From assembly GCA_014529385.2 (NCBI GenBank), contig CM043952.1:61148119-61212118 (forward strand): DNA of 64,000 bases, in the 5' to 3' direction. How positions within the stretch are numbered: the stretch's first letter is position 1; every line of letters starts with the position of its first letter. Source of the stretch: Adiantum capillus-veneris (Eukaryota > Streptophyta > Polypodiopsida > Polypodiales > Pteridaceae). The position numbers were made by a program, and so were the translations under genes. A model generated the notes under the pieces. It made no database searches. It was not told where the DNA came from and saw only the letters and a program-made list of their open reading frames with translations. Shown in pieces: positions 36,006 through 48,823 of the stretch.

Positions 36006-39000
36006 CTATCCAATGCCCAATAACTCACGACAATGCACAAAGACCTCTCCTGGAAGTCCCTTTGTGAGTAGATCAGCAAGATTTTCCTTGGTGTGGATCT
36101 TCAGCAGTTGTATCTGCTTGTCTTCAAGTATTTCCCTATGAAGTGATATTTCACATCAATATGCTTAGTCTTCGAATGGAACACTGGATTCTTTGGCAAT
36201 TGTATAGCACTTTGACTATCACAAAATAACTCTGGCATATCTACTTTGATTCCCAAGTCTGCTACCAATCTACCAAGCCAAATAGCTTCTTTGCATGCCT
36301 CATTTGCTGCAACATACTCAGCTTCTATAGTAGACTGCATAACACAATCTTGTAATCGAGATCGCCATGATATGGCACCTCCAGCCAATGTAAAGACATA
36401 GCCTGATGTAGATCTCCTTTTATCCAAGTCTCGTGCATAATCTGAGTCGGTGTATCCTCTGACACTCAAATCCTGACTACCATAGCATATGCGCATACTC
36501 TTTGTATGTTTTAAGTATCTCATGATACCTTTCACTGCCTCCCAATGTTTCTTGCCGAGATTTGACGTATATCTGCTAACCACTCCCACTGCAAATGCAA
36601 TATCTGGACGTGTAGCAATCATTGCATACATCAAACTACCCACTGCAGACGCATGTGGAATCTTATCCATTTCAGCCTTTTCTTCCTCAAACACAGGACA
36701 ATCTTGTTTGCTAAGTTTCACATATAGTGGCAATGGAACACTCAATGCCTTTCCCTTGTCCATATTGAAACGTTGCAAAACCTTGTCAATATACTCTATT
36801 TGAGATAATCAAATCAACTTCTGTGATCTGTCTCTCTCAATGCGCATACCAAGTATATGACTTGCCTCGCCCACGTCTTTCATGTCAAACAATTTTTCCA
36901 TCTTTGACTTCAAAGCTGAAATTTCTTCCAAGTGTTTGCCAGCAATCAACATGTCATCCATATACAAAATAAGGATGCGCCAACTGCCATCCTTAGCCTT
37001 CTTTGTATATAGACAGTGATCGAACTCAATACGTTTTTAGCCTTGAGAAAGCATAAACTGGTGGAACTTAGGGTACCATGCCCTCGGTGATTGTTTTAAG
37101 CCATAAAGACTCTTTAACAACTGGCATACCAAATCTTCCTTGCCTTTCTCAACAAACCCTTCTGGCTGCTGCATGTAAATTTCCACATCTAAATCACCAT
37201 GCACGAACGCTGTCTTGACATCCATTTGGTGCAACACCAAATCTAATATGGCAACCAATGCAAGAAAGCATCTCAATGTAGTCATCTTGACCACCGGAGA
37301 GAAGACTTCATCAAAGTCAATGCCTTGTTCTTTCTTAAAGCCCTTGGCAACAAGCCTTGCTTTGTACTTTGGCTGACTATCATGAGCGGTGATCTTATAC
37401 CTGTAAATCCATTTACAAGGTAGAGCCTTTTTGCCCTGTGGTAATTTAACTAGCTTCCATGTCTGGTTTTTATGCAGAGCTGTCATCTCTGACTGCATGG
37501 CCAACTGCCATTTTTTTTAGTCAACCACTTGTAATGCTTCCTTGTAACAAGATGGTTCTCCGCAATCTGTGAGCATGACATGATTTAGAGATGGCACATA
37601 GCGATCAGGTGGTTTGGAGACACGCTCAGAACGTCTCACCACAACCGATTTTGCCTCTCTAGCCACTATAGGCTGTTCCTGAGCCTGACCATGCTGTCTT
37701 GATGTGCTAGCACTAGGTCCATCTTCCCTGAAGACAACTCTTCTGATCTCCTCTGTCTTCTCTAGCTTAGCGTGAAACTTGGCTTCATTGAAATGCACAT
37801 CATTGCTACGAATAACTTTTCTGGACTCAGGATCCCAAAGCCGGTAACCCATCTCGCCCGATCCTCCGTAGCCAAGAAATATACACTTCTTGCTCTTTGG
37901 TTCTAACTTATTCCTGAACTCCTTAGGAATATGGCTATAAGCTTCACAACCAAAGACTTTGAGATGCTTATACGAAGATGCCTTGCCTGTCCATAGCATC
38001 TCGGCCACTACACTCTTATCCAGAACCCTACAAGGAGACCTGTTGATCAAATGGACTGTTGTAGCCATTGCTTCCGCCCAAAATCCATCAGGAAACTCAG
38101 CATTTGACAACATGCTTCTGACCTTCTCTTGTATGGTACTATTCATACGTTCTGCAACCCCATTCTGTGAAGGATTATATGGTGCAGTAAGTTCCCGCTT
38201 AATCCATTTTGCTTCACAAAAGTCTTGAAAAGCTTTGGAAGCGTACTCTCCACCATTGTCAGTTCTCAAGCACTTCAGCTTCTGACCACTCTGATTCTCC
38301 ACAAGCTTCAAGAATGTCTTAAAGACCTTGAGCACCTCATCCTTGTGCTTCAAGAAGTAAACCCATACTTTGCGAGAATAGTCATCTATGAATGTACAAA
38401 AGTACGTTGCTCCCCCTAGTGACAAACTAGGCATTGGTCCGCATAGATCAATGTGCACAAGAGCTAACCGTTCATCCCTACGATTCCTCTTTGATCTGTG
38501 CGGTTCCTGTGTTTGCTTACCATAAACACAATGCTCACAAAACTTGAAATCTTGAAATGAAAAGCCAGGCAAATAACCATAATGAGAAAGTATTTCCATT
38601 CCTCTTTTTGACATATGTCCCAGCCTACGATGCCACAGTGACACACTTGGCTGCTCAATCACATAAATTACATGGTTTTTAACCTCTAAAACATGTAAAG
38701 TGTACAGAGTTCCTGACTTTCTGCCATGTGCTACAGTCATCGAACCTTTGGAGATCTTCCAATCGCTGTTCCCAAAAACTGTCACATAACCCGCATCATC
38801 CAACTTCCCTGTACTGATCAAGCTCTTTCGAATTGCTGGAACATGTCTGACATTCTTGAGCCATAAAGAAGAGCCATTCTGAAACTTCAACTGCACATCT
38901 CCCACTCCAAGTATGTCACAAACCTGCTCATTGCCAAATCTGACATAATCTTTAGTAGCCACATATGATGTAAACCACTCTTTGTGCGGAGAAACATGTA

Positions 39001-39970
39001 AAGATGCCCCTGAGTCAATAATCCAATCACTCATAGCATGTCCATCCTCTGCAGTCAAGAAAACAGAATCAAGATTTCTTGTGAGGAAGATGTCACCATT
39101 TGCTATACCAGAATCACTGTCTAAACCAGATCCTGTGACATTCACCTCTTCAATCTTCACTGAACTCTTCTTTTCATCTTGCTCAAAACTCTTTGTTTTG
39201 CCTTTTTCTTGTTTCCACTTCGTACAGTCTCGCTTCATGTGACCCTTCTTGCCACAATGGTAGCATTCTATGTCATCCTTTGACTTCGAGTCACGAGACT
39301 TACTTCGGTTTTGTGCCTTCTTACCCTTCTTCTCTTTAGACTGTTGTCTCCCTCGAACGACCAAAGCACTATTGCCTTTGCCTTTGTCAATGTTCTTTCT
39401 GTTCACTTCCTCTATGAGCAAGCTGCCTTCTACATTGGCACTTGTAAGACCTTCTGGCACGACAGAATTACTTAACGCTATACGAAAAGTATCCCAACTG
39501 TCTGGCAAAGTGATTAAGAGAAACATAGCCTTCACTGAATCTGGAAAGACTATCTCCTGTGTTGTTAACAGGCTGAAAATTGTGTGAAACTCATTGAGAT
39601 GATTTGACATGGCTGTCCCTTCCTTCATCTTCAAATCCACCAATTTCTTGAGCCAGTAAACCTGAGAAGCAGCACTTTGTTTCTCGTACATACCACATAG
39701 CTTTTGCCATACGCCATACGCTGTAGTCTCTTCTGCTACGTTGAAGTAAACATTTTCTGCCAGTGTCAGCATGATTGTGGAACAAGCTAACTCGTCAAGC
39801 TCTTCCCACTCATCTTCAGTCATACCTTCTAGTCTCTCCCCTTTGAGCTTCAGTGGCTTCACTTGTTTTTTCTGCACCAAAACCTGCCAAATCTGATTCT
39901 TCCAGAATGGAAAGTTTGTGCCATCCAGCTTCTTTATGTTGTAAAGAGTCTCACTCTAAGAAGATGCCAT
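36006..39970 (-). pseudogene. Copia gag-pol polyprotein of element B
   Basis: It starts at ATG 39970. TAG at codon 5 (39958-39956) precedes the gag domain (YNIKKLDGTNFPFWKN...). The order is then: zinc knuckle CYHCGKKGHMKRDC (about 39272-39231); protease IIDSGASLHVSPHKEW (about 39026); pre-integrase FCEHCVYGKQ; and integrase with HIDLCGP, TDNGGEY and NGVAERMNS. RT carries YMDD instead of YVDD (about 36960), and RNase H carries CDSQSAI. Further stops are TAA at about 37516 (a Ser codon in A), TAA at about 37036 (Tyr in A) and TGA near 36808 (Trp in A). A one-base deletion near 36135 shifts the last part. The end corresponds to LLGIG-stop of A at 36008-36006. It is inactive but is the best template for judging what A lost. 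Confidence 0.88.
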
Positions 39971-41015
39971 ATCTACCAAACTGTTTACTTCTGGGAAAAA
40001 TTCGGCAGAGTTTCCCCTATAAACTGGCCTCTGTACACAGTAAACAAGCTGTAAACTACAAGTTGAACACCTTTTCTCAGGAACTATCAGTATTTTGAAA
40101 AATTTTGACAGAGTCTCCCCTGTAAACTGAGCTTTAGGAACCAAAAGATAGCTCAAAAACAATTATAAATAGATGACCAGTGACAAATATGAAAATCTCT
40201 GTAATATGCTATCCTGTAAGCATGCACTATCTCCTGTTTCTGCGATCACAGAACCTGTATCTGTCTCAAGACTGAACCCTGAACAATGCCTCAACGGCCT
40301 GACGCATAAGATGCAATCCAGTGTCTACACAAAGTCATACATCCTATGGGATAAAATTCGCCGAAGAGGATGCGTGTAGAGGGGAACTCCAACAACCTAA
40401 TCCACCTCACACTGGGTAACCCAGCCCCCAGTGCTTGGCTTCAAAAAACCTCACACACGACCCTCACAGATGGCTAAGCAAACTGCCCAGAACTAGCATA
40501 CATCCTACAATAGACCAATCACTGTCCTATGACCACTGCGGCGGTCTGTCTGCTAGTGTGACTAACAACTAGCAGACCCACAATCACAGTACATCAATCT
40601 GCAATACATGCCAGTGGTGTCAAGCCGTCGTATGGCCACACCTCCCTTAGAACTGGCAAGCACAAGAAGTAGCAATGCAGACTGCAATATATATATCTGA
40701 TGATATATATGTACATGGTCTATAGATGATGCTTTGAAGACGAATGAGTGTGTATGTCGATGCCGATATTGATGCCGACCACCTCCTGCTTGCCAATCTA
40801 CACAAGACGGGTTTCTTTGCGGCTGAAACCTATCTTCTGATGTAGTGCTCAGAACGAAATTCTGAGAGCATAAATAGCTTCGAAAGGGGGGTAAAACTCC
40901 AAGACACCTGCTAGAAATATTCCAGGAACGTCGAGTGTGAATTTCCGGGCTCCTTATCCAGAATCTACGTGAAAAGTGTGCGCGTGCGCGATTACGCAAA
41001 ACCGCATTGAACCAA
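39971..41015 (-). other. Leader of element B
   Basis: This untranslated leader of about 1.05 kb lies between the primer site and gag. Near gag it contains two copies (about 40000 and 40105) of the TTCGGCAGAGTTTCCCCT-like motif shared with element C. Element A has lost this whole leader. Confidence 0.6.
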
Positions 41016-41029
41016 GCTCTAATACCAAT

Positions 41030-41248
41030 TGAAGTCGCAGAGCGGAGCGTGGATCGACTCACACACACACACAAAGAGATACACAGAGAGCTTACACAGT
41101 ACGTAGAGAATCGTTTGAAGGGTTATCTCCCAAAACCTTATTATCCACAAAAGTATAAGTGAGTATATACAAAGAGTTAGTGATAAGTGAGTTAGGCGGG
41201 CAGCCGGCCATATCCGTATAAGAGGCCACTTGGGCTTTAATCCCAACA
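41030..41248 (-). repeat. 5' LTR of element B
   Basis: This LTR pairs with 35703-35921. It is followed on the right by the target duplication CAATG. Confidence 0.95.
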
Positions 41249-41624
41249 CAATGACCACAGTCTCATCGTGGGGTTACGCTAGACTCTATAGCAGAAAAAC
41301 CAAACGGCACAGAGGGGTCTCTCTCTTTCTCCCCACCTCCCCATCCAACCCACTCTCCACCACAAATTGGCTCTTCTAGCCAAATTCGCCTTTTGAAGAC
41401 ACGTGGCATTTTGTAGGTGGCATTACACTATACCTAGGCTTTTCTTGAGAAATGCATTGGAGAGTTGCAAAAAATCAATGGTTATATTTAAAGGTTTTAA
41501 CACTAAACAAAGTCTCTAGATTTTGTCTCTCATCTTCAAAAAATTTAGAGGACAATTAATTATATTCAAATTTAATATTTTGTCCTTCAAATTCATCAAT
41601 GTCACTGGCATATTATAGCCATAG

Positions 41625-41625
<1 letters not shown>

Positions 41626-41689
<64 letters not shown>
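41626..41689 (+). repeat. (CT)n microsatellite, about 64 bp
   Basis: Pure CT repeat. Confidence 0.95.
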
Positions 41690-41692
<3 letters not shown>

Positions 41693-42422
41693 ATGCTAGA
41701 GGTTGTAGGGACACGCTTCTTTAATGGGGGCAATCAATAGGAGCATAACTGCCGATTCTATGACGTGGAGTCCTTAGCTGCGACATCTGATCACCGCAAA
41801 GTAGGAGCCCACCATCTCTCTCTCTCTCCCAACATCATGACGATTAACTAACGATCAAGCCATTGGATGCCTCCCTACTAACCACCATTAACCATTGCAC
41901 TGGCGGTAGCTTTGACATAAGAGATAAGCACACCGCCTCTTTCGTTCTACACCTGTGTTCACTATCGTGGCTCCAAAAGCTCTTGATCAACCACACCCAA
42001 AAATTAACAGAGGCTACAAAAAGGACAAAATCCATCCGCATCTTCTATACTATACATGAAGGCTTCATTGTTGCCAACCAAGGAGATGGACTCTTCTATT
42101 GTATATGTCTACCTCCTATTCGAACACATGACAAAGCCTACACCGCTCCCAAATGGAAGGCTTTTGCTATATCACTCCACTCATCTTCTTCCACACTTCA
42201 ATGAATCACAGCAAGGGTCACCATTAATGACTGTAGGGTTTGGGTACTCTCCCAACAATTGGAAGCATAATGAGTCATCTCCAAGTGCCTTGTTGCATCT
42301 TCAGCAATTATAATTCTTCTCTTTTTCTTCTTCTCTCTTGCATGAGTCAACTCCGGACACCCTCAAGCTTGTTGCTCTCTAGAATCCATTCAATTAGTTG
42401 CAAGAAGGGTTCCATTGACTTG

Positions 42423-42457
<35 letters not shown>

Positions 42458-42462
42458 CGATG

Positions 42463-42680
42463 CGTGTGCCATGGGCAAGGAGAAGCAAAATCAAACGGAG
42501 TGAATGCGTTTAGAGAGCAAAGAGAATATGCATAAGGGATTCTCTCTTTAGGTTACTTGCTAAGTGATGAGTGTGCCATGGGCAAGCAGAAGCAAAAGCA
42601 AACGGAGTGAATGAATGCGTTTAGAGAGCAAAGAGAATATGCATAAGGGATTCTCTCTTTAGTTTACTTGCTAAGTGATG
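42463..42680 (+). repeat. Tandem duplication of about 107-111 bp
   Basis: The segment from GTGCCATGGGCAAG to TTGCTAAGTGATG occurs twice in a row (about 42463-42568 and 42570-42680). The second copy has four extra bases (GAAT) and a few substitutions. Confidence 0.85.
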
Positions 42681-42692
42681 CCTCAGCTTGTG

Positions 42693-42813
<121 letters not shown>

Positions 42814-43230
42814 CTTAGCGAGAAGTCTGTCGAACTCAGCATAAATCGGCACGTGGACAGTGAGTTACCTGAAAAGTAGCCCGCTTCATGCGAGTACTTT
42901 CTCTGGGAGATTGAGCACCGTGCAGCTGTAACACACTATGCGGGAGACGGGATGGGCAACCACATGGAAAGGGGAATCGCCATCCCATAATAGGATACAT
43001 AGAATATATGCTCTATGTGAGTCTTTCCATCAAGGCTTTGGCTCAGTGTTTAGGTCATCACTCTTGCATCACACAATCTTGGTTAGTCAATAGGTGAGCC
43101 TGAAAGAGCAGGGAATAGAAGTGCACCTACAATTGTAGGAGCATGTGAAGGTGGCTATGATCCCTTCTATATTCATCCTCTCTTCCATGCTCTCTACGTG
43201 CCTACCATGCTTATACATCCCCGAGGGCGC

Positions 43231-43883
43231 TGTTAAGTATGGAGCCTGATTTACCCTTGTAATTTTTTGTGGTAAAAGTGCACATTTGTAAGGCCCCCAT
43301 TATGAGGAGAAGCCATCGTGCGTGAAGGAAAATCACTCACCGGAAACCAAAATTTTCACGGACAAGAATCAGGTGCCGGAATATTCTTTTTCGCCGGAAT
43401 ATTATGGCCGGACGGCGGCCGGAAAGTGGTCGGAAAACAACCGGTCGGTTGGCCGGTGGCCGGTAGTCAATGGCCGATGGCCGGTGGTCGGAAGTCAATG
43501 GCCGGTGCCCGGTGGTCGGAAGTCAATGGCCGGTGGCCGGTGGCCGAATTCAAAAGTGGACTTGTCTTCTCAAGGGCGGCCACACATGGGCGGATTGGAG
43601 GGTCCGATTTGGACTTATTCGCACAAGGGCGGCTACACATGGCTGTTTCTCATAAGAGAGGGCAGCCCTTTTGGCCTATAAAAGGAGGCCATTTCTACAC
43701 ACATTTCATAGTGTGAAGTTGATGTAACAAGGTGAGTGTGAGGTGGTGAGAGTGAAGCAAGGCGGGAGCTCCATTAAGGGTATAATCTCTTTGTAAACTA
43801 CTTCTTGTTTTGAAGTACTAAAGCCATTGAGTGGCTGCTTTCCCGTGGACGTAGCCCACATTGGGTGAACCACGTATATCGTG

Positions 43884-43934
<51 letters not shown>

Positions 43935-44025
43935 CTCTACTCTATAATCTCGTGTATATAAATCTATCTCTCTCCATTAAGTAATCTACTCAATTATCTA
44001 TTTAGCTACGTCTTATTTCCTAACA
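43231..44025 (+). repeat. 5' LTR of element F
   Basis: The LTR starts TGTTAAGT and ends CTAACA. A TATAAAA box lies at 43677-43683. Upstream of it is a GC-rich minisatellite (about 43437-43548) built from TGGCCGGTGGCCGGTGGTCGG-like units of about 28 bases. Downstream, in the transcribed part, is a CT tract (43888-43931). Confidence 0.95.
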
Positions 44026-44098
44026 ATTGGTATCAGAGCAAGGTTTGCTCGTAGCTAAATTATCTCAAGGAAAGGATTCCTTGAATTGAGTGGGAGTT

Positions 44099-44660
44099 AT
44101 GGCGGAGGAAGGGAAGCTCAAGATTGAGAAGTTCAACGGCAAAAACTACCAACATTGGAAGATGCATATTGAAGACTATCTCTAGCAGAAGGACCTCTAT
44201 TTGCCACTAGGCGGTCTTGTGAAGAAGCCCGCAACAATGGCAGATGAAGCATGGATTTTCCTTGATCGAAAGGCACTGGGAACAATCCGGTTAAGTTTGG
44301 CGTCAACGGTGGCCTTCAATGTTTCGGAGATGAAGACCACGGAGGACTTGATGAAGTCACTTGACGACTTCTACGAGAAACCATCGGCATCCAATAAGGG
44401 ATTTCTTATGAAGCGCTTGTTCAATCTAAATATGGCAAAGAATGGTTCAGTTGCAGAACACCTAAATGACTTTAACACAAACATAAGTCAACTTCGATCA
44501 GTGAAAATCAATTTCGATGACGAAGTGCGAGCTCTCCTTATACTATCATCTCTACCGGATAGTTGGGACAGCCTTGTGATGGCTGTAAGTAATTCTATCT
44601 CTGGCACAATACTCTTAAGTTTGATGATGTTGTGGGTGTTCTCCTAAGCGAGGAAATGCG
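44099..44660 (+). pseudogene. Copia gag of element F
   Basis: ATG 44099 starts LKIEKFNGKNYQHWKMHIEDYL and is cut by TAG at 44183-44185 (codon 29). The same domain continues with LYLPLGG...MKSLDDFYEKPSASNKGFLMKRLF, VAEHLNDFNTNISQL and LILSSLPDSWDSLVMAVSNS. A one-base shift near 44605 moves the frame into that of pol. Both lesions lie in otherwise well conserved gag. Confidence 0.85.
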
Positions 44661-47600
44661 AAGGAGAAGCACAAGAGAATCATCAAGTGCTGCACTATCA
44701 GTGGAAACAAGAGGAAGGCTTAAGGAGAGGTTCAAAAACCAAAAGGGTCGTGATCGCTCAAGGCGGAGCAAGTCATGCACAAAGTCAGTTCATGAATGTT
44801 GGAACTGTGGCAAGAAGGGCCACGTCAAGAAGGATTGCTGGTCCAAGAAGAAGAAGGAGACAGAGTCTCAAGACAACAAGCCAACATCGGAGGCCAATGT
44901 GGCAGGTAAAGTAGAGCAAGATGCTCTAATTCTCTCATTAGACAATGTGTCTAATTCCTGGATAGTAGATTCGGGGGCTTCATTCCATGCGACACCACAC
45001 AAGCAACATTTCCAAGACTACACCAAAGGTAATTTTGGGTATGTATACTTGGGAGATGATGAAGCTTGTGAGATTGTCGGCAAAGGTACAGTTTCTGTCA
45101 AAACTGCTAACGGAAATGAATGGAAGCTTAAAGATGTTAGGCATGTTCCTTCTCTTCGCAAAAATTTGATCTCTACAGGACAATTGGACGATGAAGGTCA
45201 CAACATTGCATTCGGAAACAAACGGTGGAAGATCTCAAAGGGATCTTTGGTGGTTGCCAAGGGTGAAAAAGTCGGTACACTTTACTTGTGTACTGTTAGC
45301 ACGCAACCTTCAGCATGTGCAGCAACTACAGAAGTTGATAGTGCGGTGTGGCACTACCGACTTGGGCATATGAGTGCCAAAGGAATGCAAATCCTTCAAA
45401 CAAAGAAGCTTCTACCAGGTTTGAAAGAAGTGGACTTAGAGTTCTGTGAAGATTGTGTTTATGGTAAACAAAAGAGGGTAAAATTTCAAAAATCAGGAAA
45501 TGAAAGAAAAAATAAAAAACTTGAGTTGGTTCATTCTGATGTTTGGGGTCCTGCAAGTACACCATCACTTGGTGGCTCATTGTACTATGTAACATTCATA
45601 GACGATGCGACTAGAAAAACATGGGTTTATGTCATGAAGAATAAATCCGATGTATTTTCCATATTTCAAAGGTGGAAAGCCTTTGTGGAGAATGAAACAG
45701 GTACCAAGGTTAAATGCCTCAGATCCAACAATGGAGGCGAATATTGCAACCAAGCTTTTGAAAGCTTTTGTGCTAGCAATGGAATTCGGAGGCAAAGGAC
45801 AACCCCAAGGACACCTCAACAAAATGGGATTTCGAAAAGGATGAATAGGACAATCATGGAGCGAGCACGAAGCATGTGGCTACATGCAGGCCTATCGCTT
45901 GAGCTTTGGGCGGAAGCTGTAAGTACGTTTGTGTACTTAATCAATCGGTCACCCTCAACGGCATTGGGGGGAGTTCCAGAAGAGGCATGGACATGTAAAC
46001 CGGTGAATTATGCATTTCTCAAAGTGTTTGGGTGTGAGGCTTTCATGCACATAGATAGAAGCCTAAGATCAAAGTTAGATGCAAAGTCCAAAAAGTGTTT
46101 CTTCATTGGCTATGGAGAAGGAGACTTTGGGTATCGCCTATGGAATCATGAAGATGGTAAAATCTTAAGGAGTAGGGATGTAGTTTTTAACGAACAAAAT
46201 ATGTACAAAGATTACTTGGAAAGAAAACAAACAAAAGAAACAGGTGATGAGTACATGGAGCTTGAGGACGGTGAAGACTCAAGGACTGCAAACGGTGACA
46301 ATGTGCAACAACGTCAACCAAATGAGGAGCCTCAACCTATTCCCCGAAGATCTACAAGAGCAAGTAGACCTCCAGAAAGGTTTGTTCCTTCCTTCAACCA
46401 TCTCTTGATCTCAGATTCTGGAGAGCCGGAATCATATGAAGAAGCTATGCAACATGAATCCAAAGAAGAATGGACGAAGAGCATGCAAGTGGAGATGGAC
46501 TCACTACATCGCAACCAAACATGGGAGTTGGTTGAGTTTCCTAAAGGTAAGCGGGCACTTCAAAACAAATGGGTGTACAAGCTAAAGGAAGAAGAAGGTG
46601 GGAAGAAAAGGTACAAGTCTAGGCTTGTGGTAAAAGGTTTTTCTCAAAAGAAAGGTATTGACTTCAATGAAATATTTTGTCCTGTTGTAAAAATGAACTC
46701 AATTAGTCTTGTCTTAAGCCTTGTGGCTGCTCATGATCTAAATCTCGAGCAAATGGATGTAAATACGGCATTCCCTCACGGTGACTTAGAGGAGGAAATC
46801 TACATGCTTCAACCAAAGGGGTATGAAGTAAAAGGTAAGGAGAAAATGGTTTGCAGATTAAAGAAGAGCTTGTATGGTTTAAAGCAAGCATCAAGACAAT
46901 GGTACTTGAAGTTTGATCGATGGATGTTGGATCATGGATTCACAAGATGCAACTCGGATCACTGCGTCTACACGGAGAATTTGGGAGATTGGAAATTCAT
47001 CATCCTAATGTTGTATGTTGATGACATGTTGATTGCAAGTGCTAACATGCAGGACATCAAAGACCTAAAAGAGGAGTTGTCCAAATCTTTTTCAATGAAA
47101 GATTTAGGTGCTGCAAAGAGGATACTTGGTATGAAAATATCAAGGGACAGGACGAAGAAGACAATAAAGCTATCTCAAGAAGATTACATCAAGAAGGTAC
47201 TAGAAAGGTTTGCAATGCAAAATGCAAAACCAGTTTCTACACCTTTGGCTGGTCATTTTAAACTAACGAAGGATATGTGTCCAAAGACACAAGAGGAGAT
47301 AGCCTATATGTCTAAAGTTCCATATGCTACAACGGTAGGTTCTCTAATGTATGCTATGGTCTGGATAAGGCCAGACATTGCACATGCAGTGGGAGTTGTG
47401 AGTAGGTTCATGGACAACCCAGGTAAAGAGCATTGGCAAGTTGTGAAGTGGATACTTAGGTATCTAAAAGGGACAACAACAAATGCTTTGTATTTATGAG
47501 GAACTGATATTTTTCTAGAAGGGTATGCTGATGCAGATATGGCAGGTGACAAAGATACTCGAAGGAGCACTACTGGCTATGTGTTCACGGTTGGAGGCAC

Positions 47601-47960
47601 AGCAGTAAGCTGGGCTTCAAAGCTACGAAAGTGGTTTCACTTTCTACCACGGAAGCAGAGTATGTAGCAATGACGGAGGCAAGCAAAGAAATTCTGTGGC
47701 TTCACAGATTCTTAGAAGAGCTTGGATTCAAACAAGACAATTGTGTCTTGTACAGTGATAGCCAAAGCGCTATCCATCTTGCGAAGAACTCAGCCTTTCA
47801 TTCAAGGACAAAGCACATTGAGGTGAGATATCACTTCAAACGCACTCTTTTGGAAGAGGGACAACTAAAGCTAGGAAAAGTGCATACAAGTTAAAATCCT
47901 GCAGACATGTTTACAAAGGTGGTCAACAAGGAGAAGTTGAGCTTTTGCTCATCTTCAATC
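44632..47960 (+). pseudogene. Copia pol of element F
   Basis: The long frame to 47499 contains: zinc knuckle CWNCGKKGHVKKDC (about 44797-44838); protease IVDSGASFHATPH (about 44964); pre-integrase FCEDCVYGKQ; and an integrase whose second and third acidic residues are replaced, SNNGGEY for TDNGGEY (about 45724) and NGISKRMNR where A has NGVAERMNR (about 45820). RT has YVDDMLIAS (about 47015). TGA at 47497-47499 interrupts before RNase H. A one-base deletion near 47630 moves TEAEYVA and SDSQSAI to another frame. TAA at about 47892 precedes NPADMFTK. The integrase would be inactive even without the stops. Confidence 0.88.
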
Positions 47961-48035
47961 GGCATTCAAGGATAAGAAGCCAGAATGGAAAGCAGTCATA
48001 GGTTTGGTTTGGAGATCAGTCTCCAAGTGGGAGAT

Positions 48036-48818
48036 TGTTAAGTATGGAGCTTGATTTACCCTTGTAATTTTCTGTGGTAAAAGCGCACATTTGTAAGGCC
48101 CCCATTATGAGGAGAAGCCATCGTGCGTGAAGGAAAATCACTCACCGGAAACCAAAATTTTCACGGACAAGAATTGGGGGCAACTTTAAAGGCCTCGGGG
48201 ACGGAGGCCCCCGAGACTTTTTTTTCGCCGGAATATTATGGTCGGACGGCGGCCGGAAAGTGGTCGGAAAACAGCCGGTCGGTTGGCCGGTGGCCGGTAG
48301 TCAATGGCCGATGGCCGGTGGTCGGAAGTCAATGGCCGGTGGCCAGTGGTCGGAAGTCAATGGCCGGTGGCCGGTGGCCGAATTCAGAAGCGGACTTGTC
48401 TTCTCAAGGGCGGTCACACATGGGCGGATTGGAGGGTCCGATTTGGACTTATTCGCACAAGGGCGGCTACACATGGCTGTCTCTCATAAGAGAGGGCAGC
48501 CCTTTTGGCCTATAAAAGGAAGCCATTTCTACACACATTTCATAGTGTGAAGTTGATGCAACAAAGTGAGTGTGAGGTGGTGAGAGTGAAGCAAGGCGGG
48601 AGCTCCATTAAGGGTATAATCCCTTTGTAAACTACTTTTTGTTTTGAAGTACTAAAGCCATTGAGTGGCTGCTTTCCCGTGGACGTAGCCCACATTGGGT
48701 GAACCACGTATATCGTGTGTACTCTCTCTCTACTCTATAATCTCGTGTATATAAATCTGTCTCTCTCCATTAAGTAATCTACTCAATTATCTATTTAGCT
48801 ACGTCTTATTTCCTAACA
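48036..48818 (+). repeat. 3' LTR of element F
   Basis: TATAAAA lies at 48511-48517. The LTR differs from the 5' copy in about 2% of positions, by a shorter CT tract near 48721, and by a replaced block at 48175-48225 (a GC-rich segment with GCCTCGGGG/CCCCCGAG arms) where the 5' LTR has a different 22-base sequence. Confidence 0.95.
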
Positions 48819-48823
48819 GGCGC

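Larger units (their letters stand above)
35703..41248 (-). mobile_element. Full-length but broken Ty1/copia element (element B)
   Basis: The 219-bp LTRs (35703-35921 and 41030-41248) are flanked by the target duplication CAATG (35698-35702 and 41249-41253). The primer site TGGTATTAGAGC lies at 41027-41016. The element is 5546 bp and carries gag, protease, integrase, RT and RNase H in one phase broken by nonsense changes. Its LTR and pol closely match element A, so A is a deletion derivative of this family. The LTRs differ at about six positions. Confidence 0.95.
43231..48818 (+). mobile_element. Ty1/copia element with long minisatellite-bearing LTRs (element F)
   Basis: The LTRs (43231-44025, 795 bp; 48036-48818, 783 bp) are flanked by the target duplication GGCGC (43226-43230 and 48819-48823). 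The primer site TGGTATCAGAGC lies at 44028-44039, and a polypurine run (AAGTGGGAGA) precedes the 3' LTR. Gag, protease, integrase, RT and RNase H are in order but broken by stops and frameshifts. This family is distinct from A/B and C in both LTR and protein. Confidence 0.95.

Noticed and set aside
43318..43716. Frames with repeated RWPVVGSQWPVAGG in the F LTRs (also 48123-48550)
   Set aside because: They are produced by the GC-rich minisatellite in the LTR U3. They lie upstream of the TATA box and are not transcribed in frame with anything.
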